Below are positions 47,454-56,927 of a stretch of 64,000 nucleotides of DNA, piece after piece. The translations under genes were made by a program, and so were the position numbers. Location of the stretch: NCBI GenBank assembly GCA_015062205.1, contig SUVB01000038.1, forward strand, positions 60,319-124,318, in the 5' to 3' direction. Below the pieces are notes generated by a model, which was not told the origin of the DNA, did no database searches, and saw nothing but the letters and a program-made list of their open reading frames with translations. The stretch's first letter is position 1. Each line of letters begins with the position of its first letter. Origin of the DNA: Desulfovibrio desulfuricans (lineage in GTDB: Bacteria; Desulfobacterota; Desulfovibrionia; Desulfovibrionales; Desulfovibrionaceae).

Positions 47454-48128
47454 ATGAAAAAACCGGAAACATCCATGCCCGGAGCCTTTGCCGCCCGGCT
47501 GCGCCAGCGCCGGGAAATGCTCGGCCTGGGCAAGCAGGCGCTGGCCGATGCCGTGGGCCTGAGTCTGACGACCATCCAGCAGTATGAAAACGGGCAGCTG
47601 CCCAAGGGCAGCCATGCCGTGCGCCTCGCGAATGTCTTGGATTGTTCCCTGGACTGGCTTCTAGCTGGCAAGGGCGACGGCTGCGACGGCATTGTGGAGA
47701 CGCCCGAGGCGCGGCTGCTGATGGTGCCTATGGTGGAGGCGCGCCTCTCCGCCGGGGCGGGCAGTTTTGAAACCGGGGGCGAGGTTCTGCGGCACTACGC
47801 CTTTCGTTGGGATTTCCTGCGGCGCAAGGGCAATCCTTCGCAGATGGTGCTGCTGCGCGTTTCGGGTGACAGCATGCAGCCGAGCATCTTGCACAATGAT
47901 GTGGTGCTCATTGATCAGAGCCAGAAAGTGCCGGTGCCGGGCCGCATCTATGCCGTGGGCGTGGAGGACATGGTTTACCTGAAGGTGCTGGACGCCATGC
48001 CCGGCAGGCTCGTGCTGACCAGCGTCAACCCGGAATATGCGCCCATTGAGGCGGATACCCGCGAACAATTGGGCGACCTCGTGCGCATTATCGGTCGGGC
48101 CGTGTGGGTGGGCAGGGAACTGGACTGA
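47454..48128 (+). CDS. Phage repressor, HTH plus S24 peptidase (CI/LexA type)
   Basis: A 224-residue repressor. The N-terminal XRE-type helix-turn-helix is AARLRQRREMLGLGKQALADAVGLSLTTIQQYENG, shown here as LGLGKQALADAVGLSLTTIQ. The S24 domain has the catalytic serine Ser140 in RVSGDSMQP and lysine Lys177 in MVYLKVL. Repressors of this kind are inactivated during the SOS response through RecA. AAGG precedes the ATG at 47454; a TTG 27 bases upstream is a less likely start. It is the only plus-strand gene in the cluster. Confidence 0.88.
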   Translation: MKKPETSMPGAFAARLRQRREMLGLGKQALADAVGLSLTTIQQYENGQLPKGSHAVRLANVLDCSLDWLLAGKGDGCDGIVETPEARLLMVPMVEARLSAGAGSFETGGEVLRHYAFRWDFLRRKGNPSQMVLLRVSGDSMQPSILHNDVVLIDQSQKVPVPGRIYAVGVEDMVYLKVLDAMPGRLVLTSVNPEYAPIEADTREQLGDLVRIIGRAVWVGRELD

Positions 48129-48232
48129 GCCGGAGATTCGGGCGGAACAGAAATAGAAACGCGGCCCGGCGGGTATGCCGGAACCGCGCGGCTATGCGGG
48201 ATCATGGCGTTGGCGATGGTCGGGCAAAGGCC

Positions 48233-48478
48233 TCAGCCCTTGGGCGCGGTGCGCGGCGCGGCGGTCGAATCCGCATCATGGGCGCTGGCGAGGTTGCGGT
48301 TCCATGCGCGGATGGCCGCTCCCTGTGAGACGGACCACTGCTGCGAGGTCTGCCCGCAGGAACAGACGACGCGCCAGACTTCCTGCCGGCGGCCCGGCGG
48401 CAGCATGGATTCCAGGTGGACATTGGTGCCCCCGCAGGCAAGACAGGGACGGATGGTGTGCGGATCAAGCTCTTTCAT
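48233..48478 (-). CDS. Lar-like restriction alleviation protein
   Basis: An 81-residue zinc-finger protein: a CLACGG knuckle near the N-terminus, then VVCSCGQ and the typical end AAIRAWNRN. These are the features of Lar-family proteins, which protect phage or plasmid DNA by favouring host modification. The start is at ATG 48478 or at an upstream ATG 48490. It forms the right border of the cluster and is on the same strand as the late genes but outside the operon. Confidence 0.75.
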   Translation of the reverse strand: MKELDPHTIRPCLACGGTNVHLESMLPPGRRQEVWRVVCSCGQTSQQWSVSQGAAIRAWNRNLASAHDADSTAAPRTAPKG

Positions 48479-48880
48479 GGAGCGCAACATAACAGCTTTG
48501 CCGTTGCTTCACAAGAACTGTCGGCGGCGGCCGTAACTTTTCCGGCAGAAATTTTTCTGTAACACAGTATCGTTACTGGTATATTTCAATAACGCTGCTC
48601 TCCTTGCCCATTGGCAGCGCCGGCTCCTGTCACATCCGCAACTCCCTGCATCAGGGCTGTTGCCGCGGGTTCCCGCATCCGGCGCGCTGCGGGGCGGCGT
48701 CTCCCTGCGCGGGGCGCCAGGCATGCGGCTGCCGCCGGGAGGTGACAAGGGGGGCGTTGGCGTATACCCTGCAACAGGGGATTGCCGGCGTGAAGAATTC
48801 ACTGGACAAGGGCCCCCGCCGTACGGAAAATACCCTTGCCCGCAACGGCGTCCCTGCGTCTCTTTCAAGGAGAGTCAACC
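48479..48880. other. Intergenic region between the phage-like cluster and the efflux operon
   Basis: About 400 bases. The A+T-rich left part contains a small dyad CGTTA/TAACG (48571-48594). The right part is G+C-rich. It should contain the efflux promoter. No copy of the left junction sequence was recognised by eye. Confidence 0.35.
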
Positions 48881-50080
48881 ATGCCCGGCACGTCTTTTCC
48901 CGGCCTTTTCTCCGGCCGTCGCCGTCGGCTGCTGTTGCTGGCGGCGGCGGTCGCGGCGGCTCTGCTGTGCCGGCAGGTGTTTTTCAGCGCGGATACAGCC
49001 CGCCGCGGCATGCCGGCGGATGCGCCCCCCGTGCGCGTGGCCGTCGCCCGTGCGCAGGATGTTCCCCATTTCCTCAACGGGCTCGGCACGGTGCAGCCCT
49101 CCAGCGACGTGCTGGTGACCAGCCGTGTGGACGGGCAGCTGCAGCGCCTGCATTTCAGGGAAGGGCAGCGGGTGAAGGCCGGCGATCTGCTGGCCGAGAT
49201 TGACCCCCGCCCCTTTCAGGCAGAGTTGGAGCAGGCCCGGGGCACGCTTGCCAGGGATCAGGCCCAGCTGGACAATGCCCGCAAGGACCTTGCCCGCTAT
49301 GCCTCCCTGTCCAAGAACGATTTTATCGCCCGCCAGGAATACGACAGCCAGCGCGCGCTGGTGCGCCAGTACGAAGGCACGGTGCAGGCCGACAAGGCCG
49401 CAGTGGACGCCGCCCGCCTGAAGCTGGAATACAGCCGCATCACGGCCCCGGCGTCGGGCCGCCTCGGCCTGCGCACTGTGGACGAGGGCAACATGATCAA
49501 GAGTTCCGACGCGGAGGGCATCGTACGCATCACCGAGACGCAGCCCTGCGATGTGCTGTTCACCCTGCCGGATGTGCAGGTTCCGCTGGTGGTGGGCGCG
49601 CTGCGCGCCGCCAGGGGGGGGGCGCGTCCCCCTGTGCAGGCCTGGGACAGGGACCAGCAGAAGCTGCTGGGCACGGGGGAACTGCTCTCGCTGGACAACC
49701 GCATTGACGCCGCCACCGGCACGGTACGGCTGAAGGCGCGCTTTCCCAACGCCGATGCGACCCTGTACCCCAACCAGTTCGTCAATGCGCGGCTGCTGGC
49801 GCGCGTGCTGCGCAATGCCGTGACCGTGCCTACGGCGGCCGTGCAGACGGGCGTCAGGGGGGCATATGTGTATGTGGTGGCCCCCGGGGGCGACAAGGAT
49901 CAGGGCACGGTGCGCATGCGCGAGGTGAAGGCCGGCATCGCCACGGACGCCCTGACGGTGATTGACGAGGGGCTCACGGCGGGCGAACAGGTGGTGGTGG
50001 ACGGCGTGGACCGCCTGCGCGACGGCATGGCCGCCCGCGTGGCGGGGACGAGCGAAACGCCCGGGGCGGAAGCCTTCTGA
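48881..50080 (+). CDS. mdtA: RND efflux periplasmic adaptor (MdtA-like)
   Basis: A 399-residue membrane fusion protein linking an RND pump to an outer-membrane channel. A basic start is followed by a signal-anchor helix (RRLLLLAAAVAAALL). The lipoyl/hairpin region contains GTVQPSSDVLVTSRVDGQLQRL and the coiled coil of the alpha-hairpin (QAELEQARGTLARDQAQLDNARK). The beta-barrel includes YPNQFVNARLL. The sequence closely follows E. coli MdtA. AGGAG precedes the ATG at 48881. A nine-G run (49614-49622) lies in the coding sequence around residue 245 in an Ala/Arg/Gly-rich loop. First gene of mdtABC. Confidence 0.9.
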   Translation: MPGTSFPGLFSGRRRRLLLLAAAVAAALLCRQVFFSADTARRGMPADAPPVRVAVARAQDVPHFLNGLGTVQPSSDVLVTSRVDGQLQRLHFREGQRVKAGDLLAEIDPRPFQAELEQARGTLARDQAQLDNARKDLARYASLSKNDFIARQEYDSQRALVRQYEGTVQADKAAVDAARLKLEYSRITAPASGRLGLRTVDEGNMIKSSDAEGIVRITETQPCDVLFTLPDVQVPLVVGALRAARGGARPPVQAWDRDQQKLLGTGELLSLDNRIDAATGTVRLKARFPNADATLYPNQFVNARLLARVLRNAVTVPTAAVQTGVRGAYVYVVAPGGDKDQGTVRMREVKAGIATDALTVIDEGLTAGEQVVVDGVDRLRDGMAARVAGTSETPGAEAF

Positions 50081-50092
50081 GGCCGGGGACGC

Positions 50093-53000
50093 ATGAACCT
50101 GTCCCGCACCTTCATTCTCCGGCCGGTGGCCACTTCGCTGCTCATGGCGGCGCTGCTGCTCTCCGGCCTGCTGGGCTACCGCTATTTGCCGGTCTCGGCC
50201 CTGCCGCAGATAGACTATCCCACCATCCAGGTGCAGACGCTCTATCCCGGCGCCTCGCCGGACGTCATCGCCGCCGTGATCACGGCTCCGCTGGAACGGC
50301 AGTTCGGCGCCATGCCGGGCCTTGTGCAGATGCATTCCCTGTCTTCCGCCGGGGCCTCGGTGGTGACCCTGCTTTTTGACCTTTCCGTGGCGCTGGACGT
50401 GGCCGAACAGGAGGTGCAGGCGGCCATCAACACGGCCAACAACCTCCTGCCGCAGGATCTGCCCGCGCCGCCCGTGTACAGCAAGGTCAACCCGGCAGAC
50501 CCGCCGGTCATGACCCTGGCCGTGACCAGCAATGCCATGCCCCTGACCCGCCTGGAAGACCTGGTGGACACGCGCATGGCCCAGAAAATCTCGCAGCTGC
50601 CCGGCGTGGGGCTGGTGACGCTTTCCGGCGGGCAGCGTCCGGCCGTGCGCGTGCAGGTGAATCCCCGCGCGCTGGCCGCCGCCGGTCTGACGCTGGCCCA
50701 GGTGCGCTCGGCCATCGCCGCCGCCAACGTCAACGCGGCCAAGGGCAGCTTTGACGGGCCGGAGCGCGCCTCCAGCATTGATGCCAACGACCAGCTGGCC
50801 TCGGCGCAGGACTACGCGGCCGCCGTCATCGGCTACAAGGACGGCGCGCCCCTGCGTCTGCGTGACGTGGCCGATGTGGTGGAGGGGGCGGAAAACGCCC
50901 GTCTGGCGGCCTACGCGGCAGGCCAGGGCCAGGGCTTCAGCCCGGCCATTGTGCTTTCCGTGCAGCGCCAGCCGGGAACCAACGTCATCGGCGTGGCTGA
51001 CAGGGTGCGGCAGCTTCTGCCCTTCCTCAGGCAGACCCTGCCCGGCAATGTGGACGTGCGCGTGGTGACGGACAGAACCGCCACCATCCGCGCCACCGTG
51101 AAGGACGTGCAGGTGGAGCTGCTGCTCTCCGTGGCGCTGGTCATCGGGGTCATCTGGCTCTTCCTGCGCAATGCGCAGGCCACCGTCATACCCGCGCTGG
51201 CCGTGCCCCTCTCGCTCGTGGGGGCGCTGGGCGTCATGCACTTGGCCGGGTATTCGCTGAACAATCTCACCCTCATGGCTCTGGTCATCGCCACCGGTTT
51301 TGTGGTGGACGACGCCATCGTCGTCATTGAAAACATCGCCCGCTATCTGGAACAGGGGCAGCAGCCCGTGCAGGCGGCCCTTACGGGCGCGGGACAGATA
51401 GGCTTCACCATCATCTCGCTGACCATCTCGCTGGTGGCGGTGCTCATTCCGCTGCTCTTCATGGGCGATGTGGTGGGGCGACTGTTCCGCGAGTTTGCGG
51501 TGACGCTGGCCGTGACCATACTTGTTTCGGCGGGCATCTCCCTCACGCTCACGCCCATGCTCTGCGCCGTCATGCTGCGTCCCGGGCACGGGGCGCGGCG
51601 GGAGGGCGGTTTTTTTGACCGTCTGCTCGCCTGGTACGAGCGCGCGCTGGACAGGGTGCTGGCCCATCAGGGCCCCATGCTGGCCGTGGCGGCGGGCACG
51701 CTGGCGCTCACCGTGGCCCTGTATGCGCTGGTTCCCAAGGGCTTTTTCCCCGTGCAGGACACGGGCGTCATCCAGGGCATCGCCGAGGCTGCGCAGGATT
51801 CCTCCTTCGAGGCCATGGCCCGGCGTCAGCGGGAACTGGCGGACGTCATCCTGCAGGATCCGGCGGTGGCCGGCGTCGTCTTTCTGGTGGGCGTGGACGG
51901 CGTCAACCCGAGCATGGGCACGTCGCGCCTCACTGTGGAGCTGAAGCCGCTGGAGGAGCGCGACGCCCGCGCCCCGGCCATTGCCCGCCGCATCATGGCC
52001 CGGGCGGCCGCGTTGCCCGGCCTGACCCTCTACCTGCAGCCCGTGCAGGATCTGACCATTGAGGACCGCGTTTCGCGCACGCAGTACCAGTTCACGGTGG
52101 AGGCCCTGAACCGCGAACAGCTGGACGAGTGGGCGCCAAAAATCGTGGCGGACCTTTCCCGGCGGCCTGAGCTGGATCTTGTGGCCAGCGACTATCAGAG
52201 CCCCGGCCGCATGCTCTGGCTCAACATCGACCGCGACACGGCCGGGCGGCTGGGCATCAGCATGGCGGACATCGACAACGCCCTGTACGACGCTCTGGGC
52301 CAGCGGCTCATCTCCACCATCTTCACCCAGACCAACCAGTACAAGGTTGTGCTGGAGACAGCCCCGCGCTTCCGGCAGGGGCCGCAGGCGCTGGAAAACA
52401 TCTACGTGAGCGGGGGCGACGGCGCGCCCGTGCCGCTGACGAGTCTGGTCACGGCGGAGGAGCGCCCTGCGCGTCTCTCCATTGCCCGGCAGGGGCAGTT
52501 CCCTGTGACCACGGTTTCCTTCAATGTGGCGGAGGGGTCCTCGCTGGGCGCGGCCGTCAGGGCGCTGGGCCGGGCGGAACGGGAACTCGCCCTGCCCGAC
52601 GCCCTGCGCACGGAACTGCAGGGCGCGGCCAAGGCCTTCACGTCGTCCACGGACAATCAGGTCTGGCTGATTCTGGCGGCCGTCATCACCATGTACATCG
52701 TGCTGGGCGTGCTCTACGAGAGCTACATCCACCCCGTGACCATCCTGTCCACCCTGCCTTCGGCGGGCGTGGGCGCGCTGCTGGCCCTTATGGCGGCGCG
52801 CATGGATCTGGGCGTGGTGGGCATCATCGGCATCATACTGCTCATCGGCATCGTCAAGAAAAACGCCATCATGATGATCGACTTCGCCCTCGACGCGGAG
52901 CGCAACGAGGGCAAGGAACCTCCGGCCGCCATCCGCCAGGCCTGCCTGCTGCGCCTGCGGCCCATTCTCATGACCACCATGGCGGCCCTGCTGGGGGCGC

Positions 53001-53224
53001 TGCCCCTGATGATCGGCTGGGGCATGGGCGCGGAACTGCGGCGGCCGCTGGGCGTGACCATGGTGGGCGGGCTCGTCTTCAGCCAGGTGCTCACGCTCTT
53101 CACTACCCCCGTCATCTACCTCTGGTTTGACCGCCTGAGCCGCCGCCTGCGCGGCAGGGGCGCGGCGGGCGAGGGCGTGCGCGACGTGACGGCGGCGGAA
53201 AGCCCGTCCGGAGAGACCCCATGA
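50093..53224 (+). CDS. mdtB: RND multidrug transporter subunit (MdtB-like)
   Basis: A 1043-residue inner-membrane pump of the HAE1 family with 12 helices and two large periplasmic loops. The start [22 protein letters not shown] and the proton-relay helix region [19 protein letters not shown] (Asp-Asp in helix 4) are intact. The later Lys lies in [19 protein letters not shown]-type porter loops and GFFPVQDTG are also present. In E. coli MdtB and MdtC form a heterotrimer that exports novobiocin and bile salts; the same pairing is likely here. The stop overlaps mdtC by four bases. Confidence 0.92.
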   Translation: MNLSRTFILRPVATSLLMAALLLSGLLGYRYLPVSALPQIDYPTIQVQTLYPGASPDVIAAVITAPLERQFGAMPGLVQMHSLSSAGASVVTLLFDLSVALDVAEQEVQAAINTANNLLPQDLPAPPVYSKVNPADPPVMTLAVTSNAMPLTRLEDLVDTRMAQKISQLPGVGLVTLSGGQRPAVRVQVNPRALAAAGLTLAQVRSAIAAANVNAAKGSFDGPERASSIDANDQLASAQDYAAAVIGYKDGAPLRLRDVADVVEGAENARLAAYAAGQGQGFSPAIVLSVQRQPGTNVIGVADRVRQLLPFLRQTLPGNVDVRVVTDRTATIRATVKDVQVELLLSVALVIGVIWLFLRNAQATVIPALAVPLSLVGALGVMHLAGYSLNNLTLMALVIATGFVVDDAIVVIENIARYLEQGQQPVQAALTGAGQIGFTIISLTISLVAVLIPLLFMGDVVGRLFREFAVTLAVTILVSAGISLTLTPMLCAVMLRPGHGARREGGFFDRLLAWYERALDRVLAHQGPMLAVAAGTLALTVALYALVPKGFFPVQDTGVIQGIAEAAQDSSFEAMARRQRELADVILQDPAVAGVVFLVGVDGVNPSMGTSRLTVELKPLEERDARAPAIARRIMARAAALPGLTLYLQPVQDLTIEDRVSRTQYQFTVEALNREQLDEWAPKIVADLSRRPELDLVASDYQSPGRMLWLNIDRDTAGRLGISMADIDNALYDALGQRLISTIFTQTNQYKVVLETAPRFRQGPQALENIYVSGGDGAPVPLTSLVTAEERPARLSIARQGQFPVTTVSFNVAEGSSLGAAVRALGRAERELALPDALRTELQGAAKAFTSSTDNQVWLILAAVITMYIVLGVLYESYIHPVTILSTLPSAGVGALLALMAARMDLGVVGIIGIILLIGIVKKNAIMMIDFALDAERNEGKEPPAAIRQACLLRLRPILMTTMAALLGALPLMIGWGMGAELRRPLGVTMVGGLVFSQVLTLFTTPVIYLWFDRLSRRLRGRGAAGEGVRDVTAAESPSGETP

Positions 53225-56200
53225 GCGGGGAAGCCTCCCCCCCCCGCCCGGACAGGGCGCAACGCCTGCGGGCCCTGCGGGAAGGCGGGGGCAGGCACCG
53301 CTTCGGCCCGGAGACGCTGGCGACCAATCTTTCCGCCCCTTTCATCCGGCGGCCCGTGGCCACGACGCTGCTGACCCTGGCCCTGGCCCTGGCGGGCCTT
53401 GCGGCATTCGGCCTGTTGCCCGTGGCCCCGCTGCCGCAGGTGGATTTCCCCGTGGTTGTGGTGCGCGCCAATATGCCCGGCGCCGGACCGGAGACAATGG
53501 CGTCCACCGTGGCCACGCCACTGGAGCGCGCCCTCGGCCGCATTGCCGGGGTGACGGAAATGACCTCCTCCAGCAGCCTGGGCTCCACCAGCGTCATTTT
53601 GCAGTTCGAGCTGGAGCGCGACATCAACGGCGCTGCCCGTGACGTGCAGTCCGCCATCAACGCGGCGCGCTCCACGCTGCCCAGCATGCCGTCCAACCCC
53701 CGCTACCGCAAGGTGAACCCTTCGGGCGCGCCCATCATGATTCTCTCCATCACCTCGGACACGCTGACCCGCACCCAACTCTATGACGCGGCCTCCACCG
53801 TGCTGGCCCAGAAGATCGCGCAGCTGCCGGGCGTGGGGGAGGTGACGGTGGGCGGCGGCGCGCTGCCCGCCGTGCGGGTGGACATCATCCCCGACGCCCT
53901 GCACAGGACGGGCCTTGCCATGTCGGATGTGCGCGCGGCGCTGGCGGCGGCCAACGCCTTCCTGCCCAAGGGGCTGCTGGAGGACGGCGGACGCTGCTGG
54001 CTGGTGGGCGCCAGCGACCAGCTGCGCGAGGCGGCGGCCTACCAGTCCCTCATTGTGGGCCGCCACGAGGGCAGGGTGGTGCGCCTCGGCGATGTGGCCC
54101 GCATTGTCGACGGGCCGGAAAATGTGCGCACCATGGCCATTTCCGACGGCAAGCCCGCCGTGCTGCTGATGGTCTTCCGCGCGCCGGGGGCCAACATCAT
54201 CGAAACCGTGGACAAGGTGAAGGCCATGCTGCCGCAGCTGCGCGCGTGGCTGCCGGAGAGCGCGGACCTGAGCCTGCGCATGGACCGCTCCCTGACCATC
54301 CGGGCCTCGCTGCACGAAGTGGAAAAAAGCCTGCTGCTGTCCATGGCCCTTGTGGTGCTGGTGACGTTTCTCTTTCTGCGCAACGGCCGGGCCACGGCCA
54401 TACCGGCGGTGGCCGTGCCGGTATCGCTGCTGGCGACCTTCGGCGTCATGTACCTGTGCGGCTACAGCCTTGACAATCTCTCGCTCATGGCGCTGACGGT
54501 ATCCACAGGCTTTGTGGTGGACGACGCCATTGTGGTGTTGGAGAACATCGTGCGGCATATGGAAGCGGGCGAGAGCCCTCTGCGGGCATCCCTGCGCGGG
54601 GCGAAGGAAGTGGGCTTCACCGTGGTTTCCATTTCCCTTTCCCTGGTGGCCGTATTTCTGCCCATCCTGTTCATGGGCGGCATCATCGGACGACTGTTTC
54701 ACGAGTTTTCCGTGGTGCTGACCGTGGCCGTGCTGGTCTCCATGGCGGTTTCGCTGACCACCACGCCCATGATGTGCTCCCTCATGCTCCGGCCCGCAGG
54801 CCATGAGGCCCGGGCTGCGGCGCAGGCCCGACGGCTCGGCCTCGGGGGGATATGCGGCGGCCTGCGCAGGCTCGCGGCCCGCGTGGGCGGCGTGTGGGGC
54901 CGCGCTCTTTCGGGCATGCAGGCGGGCTATGCCGCCACGCTGCCCCTGGTGCTGCGGCATCGCCGTCTGACCATGCTGGCCCTGCTCTGCATCGTGGGCG
55001 TCACCGTCTGGATGTACGTCGTCGTGCCCAAGGGCTTTTTCCCGCAGCAGGATACGGGCGTCATCATGGGCGGCATCCGCGCCGACCAGAGCGCGTCGTT
55101 TCAGGCCACGCAGGAACGCCTGCGGCGGCTTATGGCCGTCATCGCAAAGGACCCGGCGGTGCAGGACGTTTCCGGGCACATCTCGGGCGGTCGCGGCGGC
55201 GGAGGCGTGTTCATCACCCTGAAACCGCTTGAACAGCGCGGCATCGGCGTCATGGGCGTCATCGCGCGCCTGCGGGGCCGCCTTGCCGCCGAGCCGGGCG
55301 CGCAGATATTCCTTCAGCCCGCGCAGGACATCATGATGGGCGGCCGCAGTGCGCGCTCGCAGTACCAGTACACCCTGCAGGCGGACAATCTGGACGAACT
55401 GCGCGCCTGGGGCCGCAAAATGCAGCGGGCCATGAGCGACGCGCCCGTGTTCCGGGATGTGAACAGCGACATTGAGGAGCGCGGCCTGGAAACCCTGGTG
55501 ACGGTGGACCGGGACGCCCTGGCCCGCTACGGCCTGACCATGCGCGACGTGGACGCCGCCCTCGGCAACGCCTTCGGGCAGAGTCAGGCTTCCACCATCT
55601 ATCAGGACAAGAATCAGTATCATGTGGTGCTGGAATACGGGCCGGACTGGCTGACAGGGCCGGACGCCCTGGAAAAGGTGCGCCTGCCCGGCAGGGAGGG
55701 ACTGGTGCCGCTGCGCTCCGTGGCCACGGTGGCCCCCTCCTTCGCGCCCCTTTCCGTGGCGCATCAGGGGCAGTTTGCCGCCGTCACCGTGTCCTTCAAC
55801 CTCGCGCCCGGCGCGTCGCTTTCGCAGGCGCAGGCGGAGGTGGAGCGCCTCAGGGCGGAGCTGGGCATGCCTGCGAGCATCGTGGCGGGATTTCAGGGCT
55901 CAAGCAAGCTGTTCAGCGACACGGCGTCCAATCAGGTGGTGCTCATTCTGGCGGCGCTGGCCGTATTGTACATTGTGCTGGGCATGCTCTACGAGAGCCT
56001 CATCCATCCCCTGACCATCCTCTCCACCCTGCCCTCGGCGGGCTGCGGCGCGCTGCTGGCGCTCATGGCCTGCGGCATGGAGTTCAGCGTCATCGCGCTC
56101 ATCGGGGTGCTGCTGCTCTGCGGCCTTGTCAAGAAAAACGCCATCATGATGATCGACGTGGCCCTGGCCGTGTCGCGCACGCGCAATCTCTCGCCGGAAA

Positions 56201-56499
56201 AGGCCATTTATGAGGCCTGCCTGCTGCGCTTCCGCCCCATTATGATGACCACGGCGGCGGCCATCCTCGGGGCCGTGCCGCTGGCCTTGGGGCAGGGCGA
56301 CGGCGCGGAGATACGCCAGCCCCTGGGCGTGACCATCGTGGGCGGGCTGCTGGTCAGCCAGCTGCTGACGCTCTACACCACCCCGGTGGTCTATCTGTGT
56401 CTGGATCGCTTCCGTCGGGACGGGCGGAGGCATGGAGCGGCTGAGACTGCAGCGTCAGAGACGGCGGATGACGGGGTCGCAACTTCCGGCGCGGCGTGA
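53221..56499 (+). CDS. mdtC: RND multidrug transporter subunit (MdtC-like)
   Basis: A 1092-residue HAE1-family pump, the second RND subunit of the operon. It starts ATGA-overlapping mdtB and has a hydrophilic 40-residue lead ([19 protein letters not shown]) before the standard [56 protein letters not shown] and [19 protein letters not shown] mark the proton path and porter domains. An insert rich in Gly/Ala near residues 520-560 is longer than in MdtB. A nine-C run (53237-53245) lies within codons 6 to 9, so slippage would cut off translation early. No outer-membrane channel gene follows. Confidence 0.92.
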   Translation: MSGEASPPRPDRAQRLRALREGGGRHRFGPETLATNLSAPFIRRPVATTLLTLALALAGLAAFGLLPVAPLPQVDFPVVVVRANMPGAGPETMASTVATPLERALGRIAGVTEMTSSSSLGSTSVILQFELERDINGAARDVQSAINAARSTLPSMPSNPRYRKVNPSGAPIMILSITSDTLTRTQLYDAASTVLAQKIAQLPGVGEVTVGGGALPAVRVDIIPDALHRTGLAMSDVRAALAAANAFLPKGLLEDGGRCWLVGASDQLREAAAYQSLIVGRHEGRVVRLGDVARIVDGPENVRTMAISDGKPAVLLMVFRAPGANIIETVDKVKAMLPQLRAWLPESADLSLRMDRSLTIRASLHEVEKSLLLSMALVVLVTFLFLRNGRATAIPAVAVPVSLLATFGVMYLCGYSLDNLSLMALTVSTGFVVDDAIVVLENIVRHMEAGESPLRASLRGAKEVGFTVVSISLSLVAVFLPILFMGGIIGRLFHEFSVVLTVAVLVSMAVSLTTTPMMCSLMLRPAGHEARAAAQARRLGLGGICGGLRRLAARVGGVWGRALSGMQAGYAATLPLVLRHRRLTMLALLCIVGVTVWMYVVVPKGFFPQQDTGVIMGGIRADQSASFQATQERLRRLMAVIAKDPAVQDVSGHISGGRGGGGVFITLKPLEQRGIGVMGVIARLRGRLAAEPGAQIFLQPAQDIMMGGRSARSQYQYTLQADNLDELRAWGRKMQRAMSDAPVFRDVNSDIEERGLETLVTVDRDALARYGLTMRDVDAALGNAFGQSQASTIYQDKNQYHVVLEYGPDWLTGPDALEKVRLPGREGLVPLRSVATVAPSFAPLSVAHQGQFAAVTVSFNLAPGASLSQAQAEVERLRAELGMPASIVAGFQGSSKLFSDTASNQVVLILAALAVLYIVLGMLYESLIHPLTILSTLPSAGCGALLALMACGMEFSVIALIGVLLLCGLVKKNAIMMIDVALAVSRTRNLSPEKAIYEACLLRFRPIMMTTAAAILGAVPLALGQGDGAEIRQPLGVTIVGGLLVSQLLTLYTTPVVYLCLDRFRRDGRRHGAAETAASETADDGVATSGAA

Positions 56500-56633
56500 G
56501 GCTGTTCCGTACGGCATGCCCGACAGCATGCCCGCAGGACGGCGCCCCGCAGGGCAGGTTCTGCGCGTCGCATGTGCAAAAAACAAGGCCCCGCAGCGGG
56601 GCCTGTTGTGTCAGCGGACGTTGCTCAGCGGCC

Positions 56634-56927
56634 TCACACGCGGGGAATATCCGCCTGCCTGCCGTCGTTGACGGCATCCAGGTACAGCGCCCAGGCCTCG
56701 CCCACGGCGAAGAGGCGCTCGCGGGGAATAATGCCGGCGTCATAGGTGATGAGCACGGAACCGCTGGTGCTGTTGCCCTCCACGGACTGCACGCCGTCAA
56801 TGGCCCGCATTTCCCGCGCGGCCGTGCGCAGCACGTCCTCGCGGCGCAGGGCAGGGTGGCGGATGCGCACCCGGCCGTCCGTGAAGCTGCGCACGTACTT
56901 GAGCAGGCGAAGGGTGTTCAGGTTCAT
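56634..56927 (-). CDS. HMA-like heavy-metal-associated protein
   Basis: A 97-residue protein MNLNTLRLLKYVRSFTDGRVRIRHPALR with a ferredoxin-like fold pattern (VRIRHPAL, GVQSVEGNSTSGSVLITYDAG). It matches the HMA_2-type domains that accompany P1B ATPases. It lacks the CxxC motif of copper chaperones. It overlaps the ATPase stop by one base (TGATG), so it is co-translated. It may hand metal to, or regulate, the pump. Confidence 0.8.
   Translation of the reverse strand: MNLNTLRLLKYVRSFTDGRVRIRHPALRREDVLRTAAREMRAIDGVQSVEGNSTSGSVLITYDAGIIPRERLFAVGEAWALYLDAVNDGRQADIPRV

Larger units (their letters stand above)
32024..48478. mobile_element. Podovirus-like gene cluster without integration or replication genes (gene transfer agent or domesticated prophage candidate)
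   Basis: From about 32.0 to 48.5 kb the genes form a phage-type programme. A repressor (+) faces a Mor-like activator (-), and then a single minus-strand late operon runs endolysin, holin, DUF2730, small terminase candidate, TerL, GNAT-like, small portal-associated protein, portal, scaffold, capsid, Bbp16-type cement, tail adaptor, fibre, fibre accessory, nozzle, GNAT-like and a coiled-coil virion protein. Gene order and families match short-tailed phages of the Bordetella BPP-1/T7-like style. Host genes lie directly on both sides (cbpA at left, efflux operon at right). No integrase, transposase, primase, helicase, polymerase or large ejection protein is visible. All structural frames are open. 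Confidence 0.75.

Noticed and set aside
48875..52732. 1285-codon minus-strand open frame across mdtA and mdtB
   Set aside because: Antisense of the efflux genes; His/Gly/Arg-rich with no family motif.
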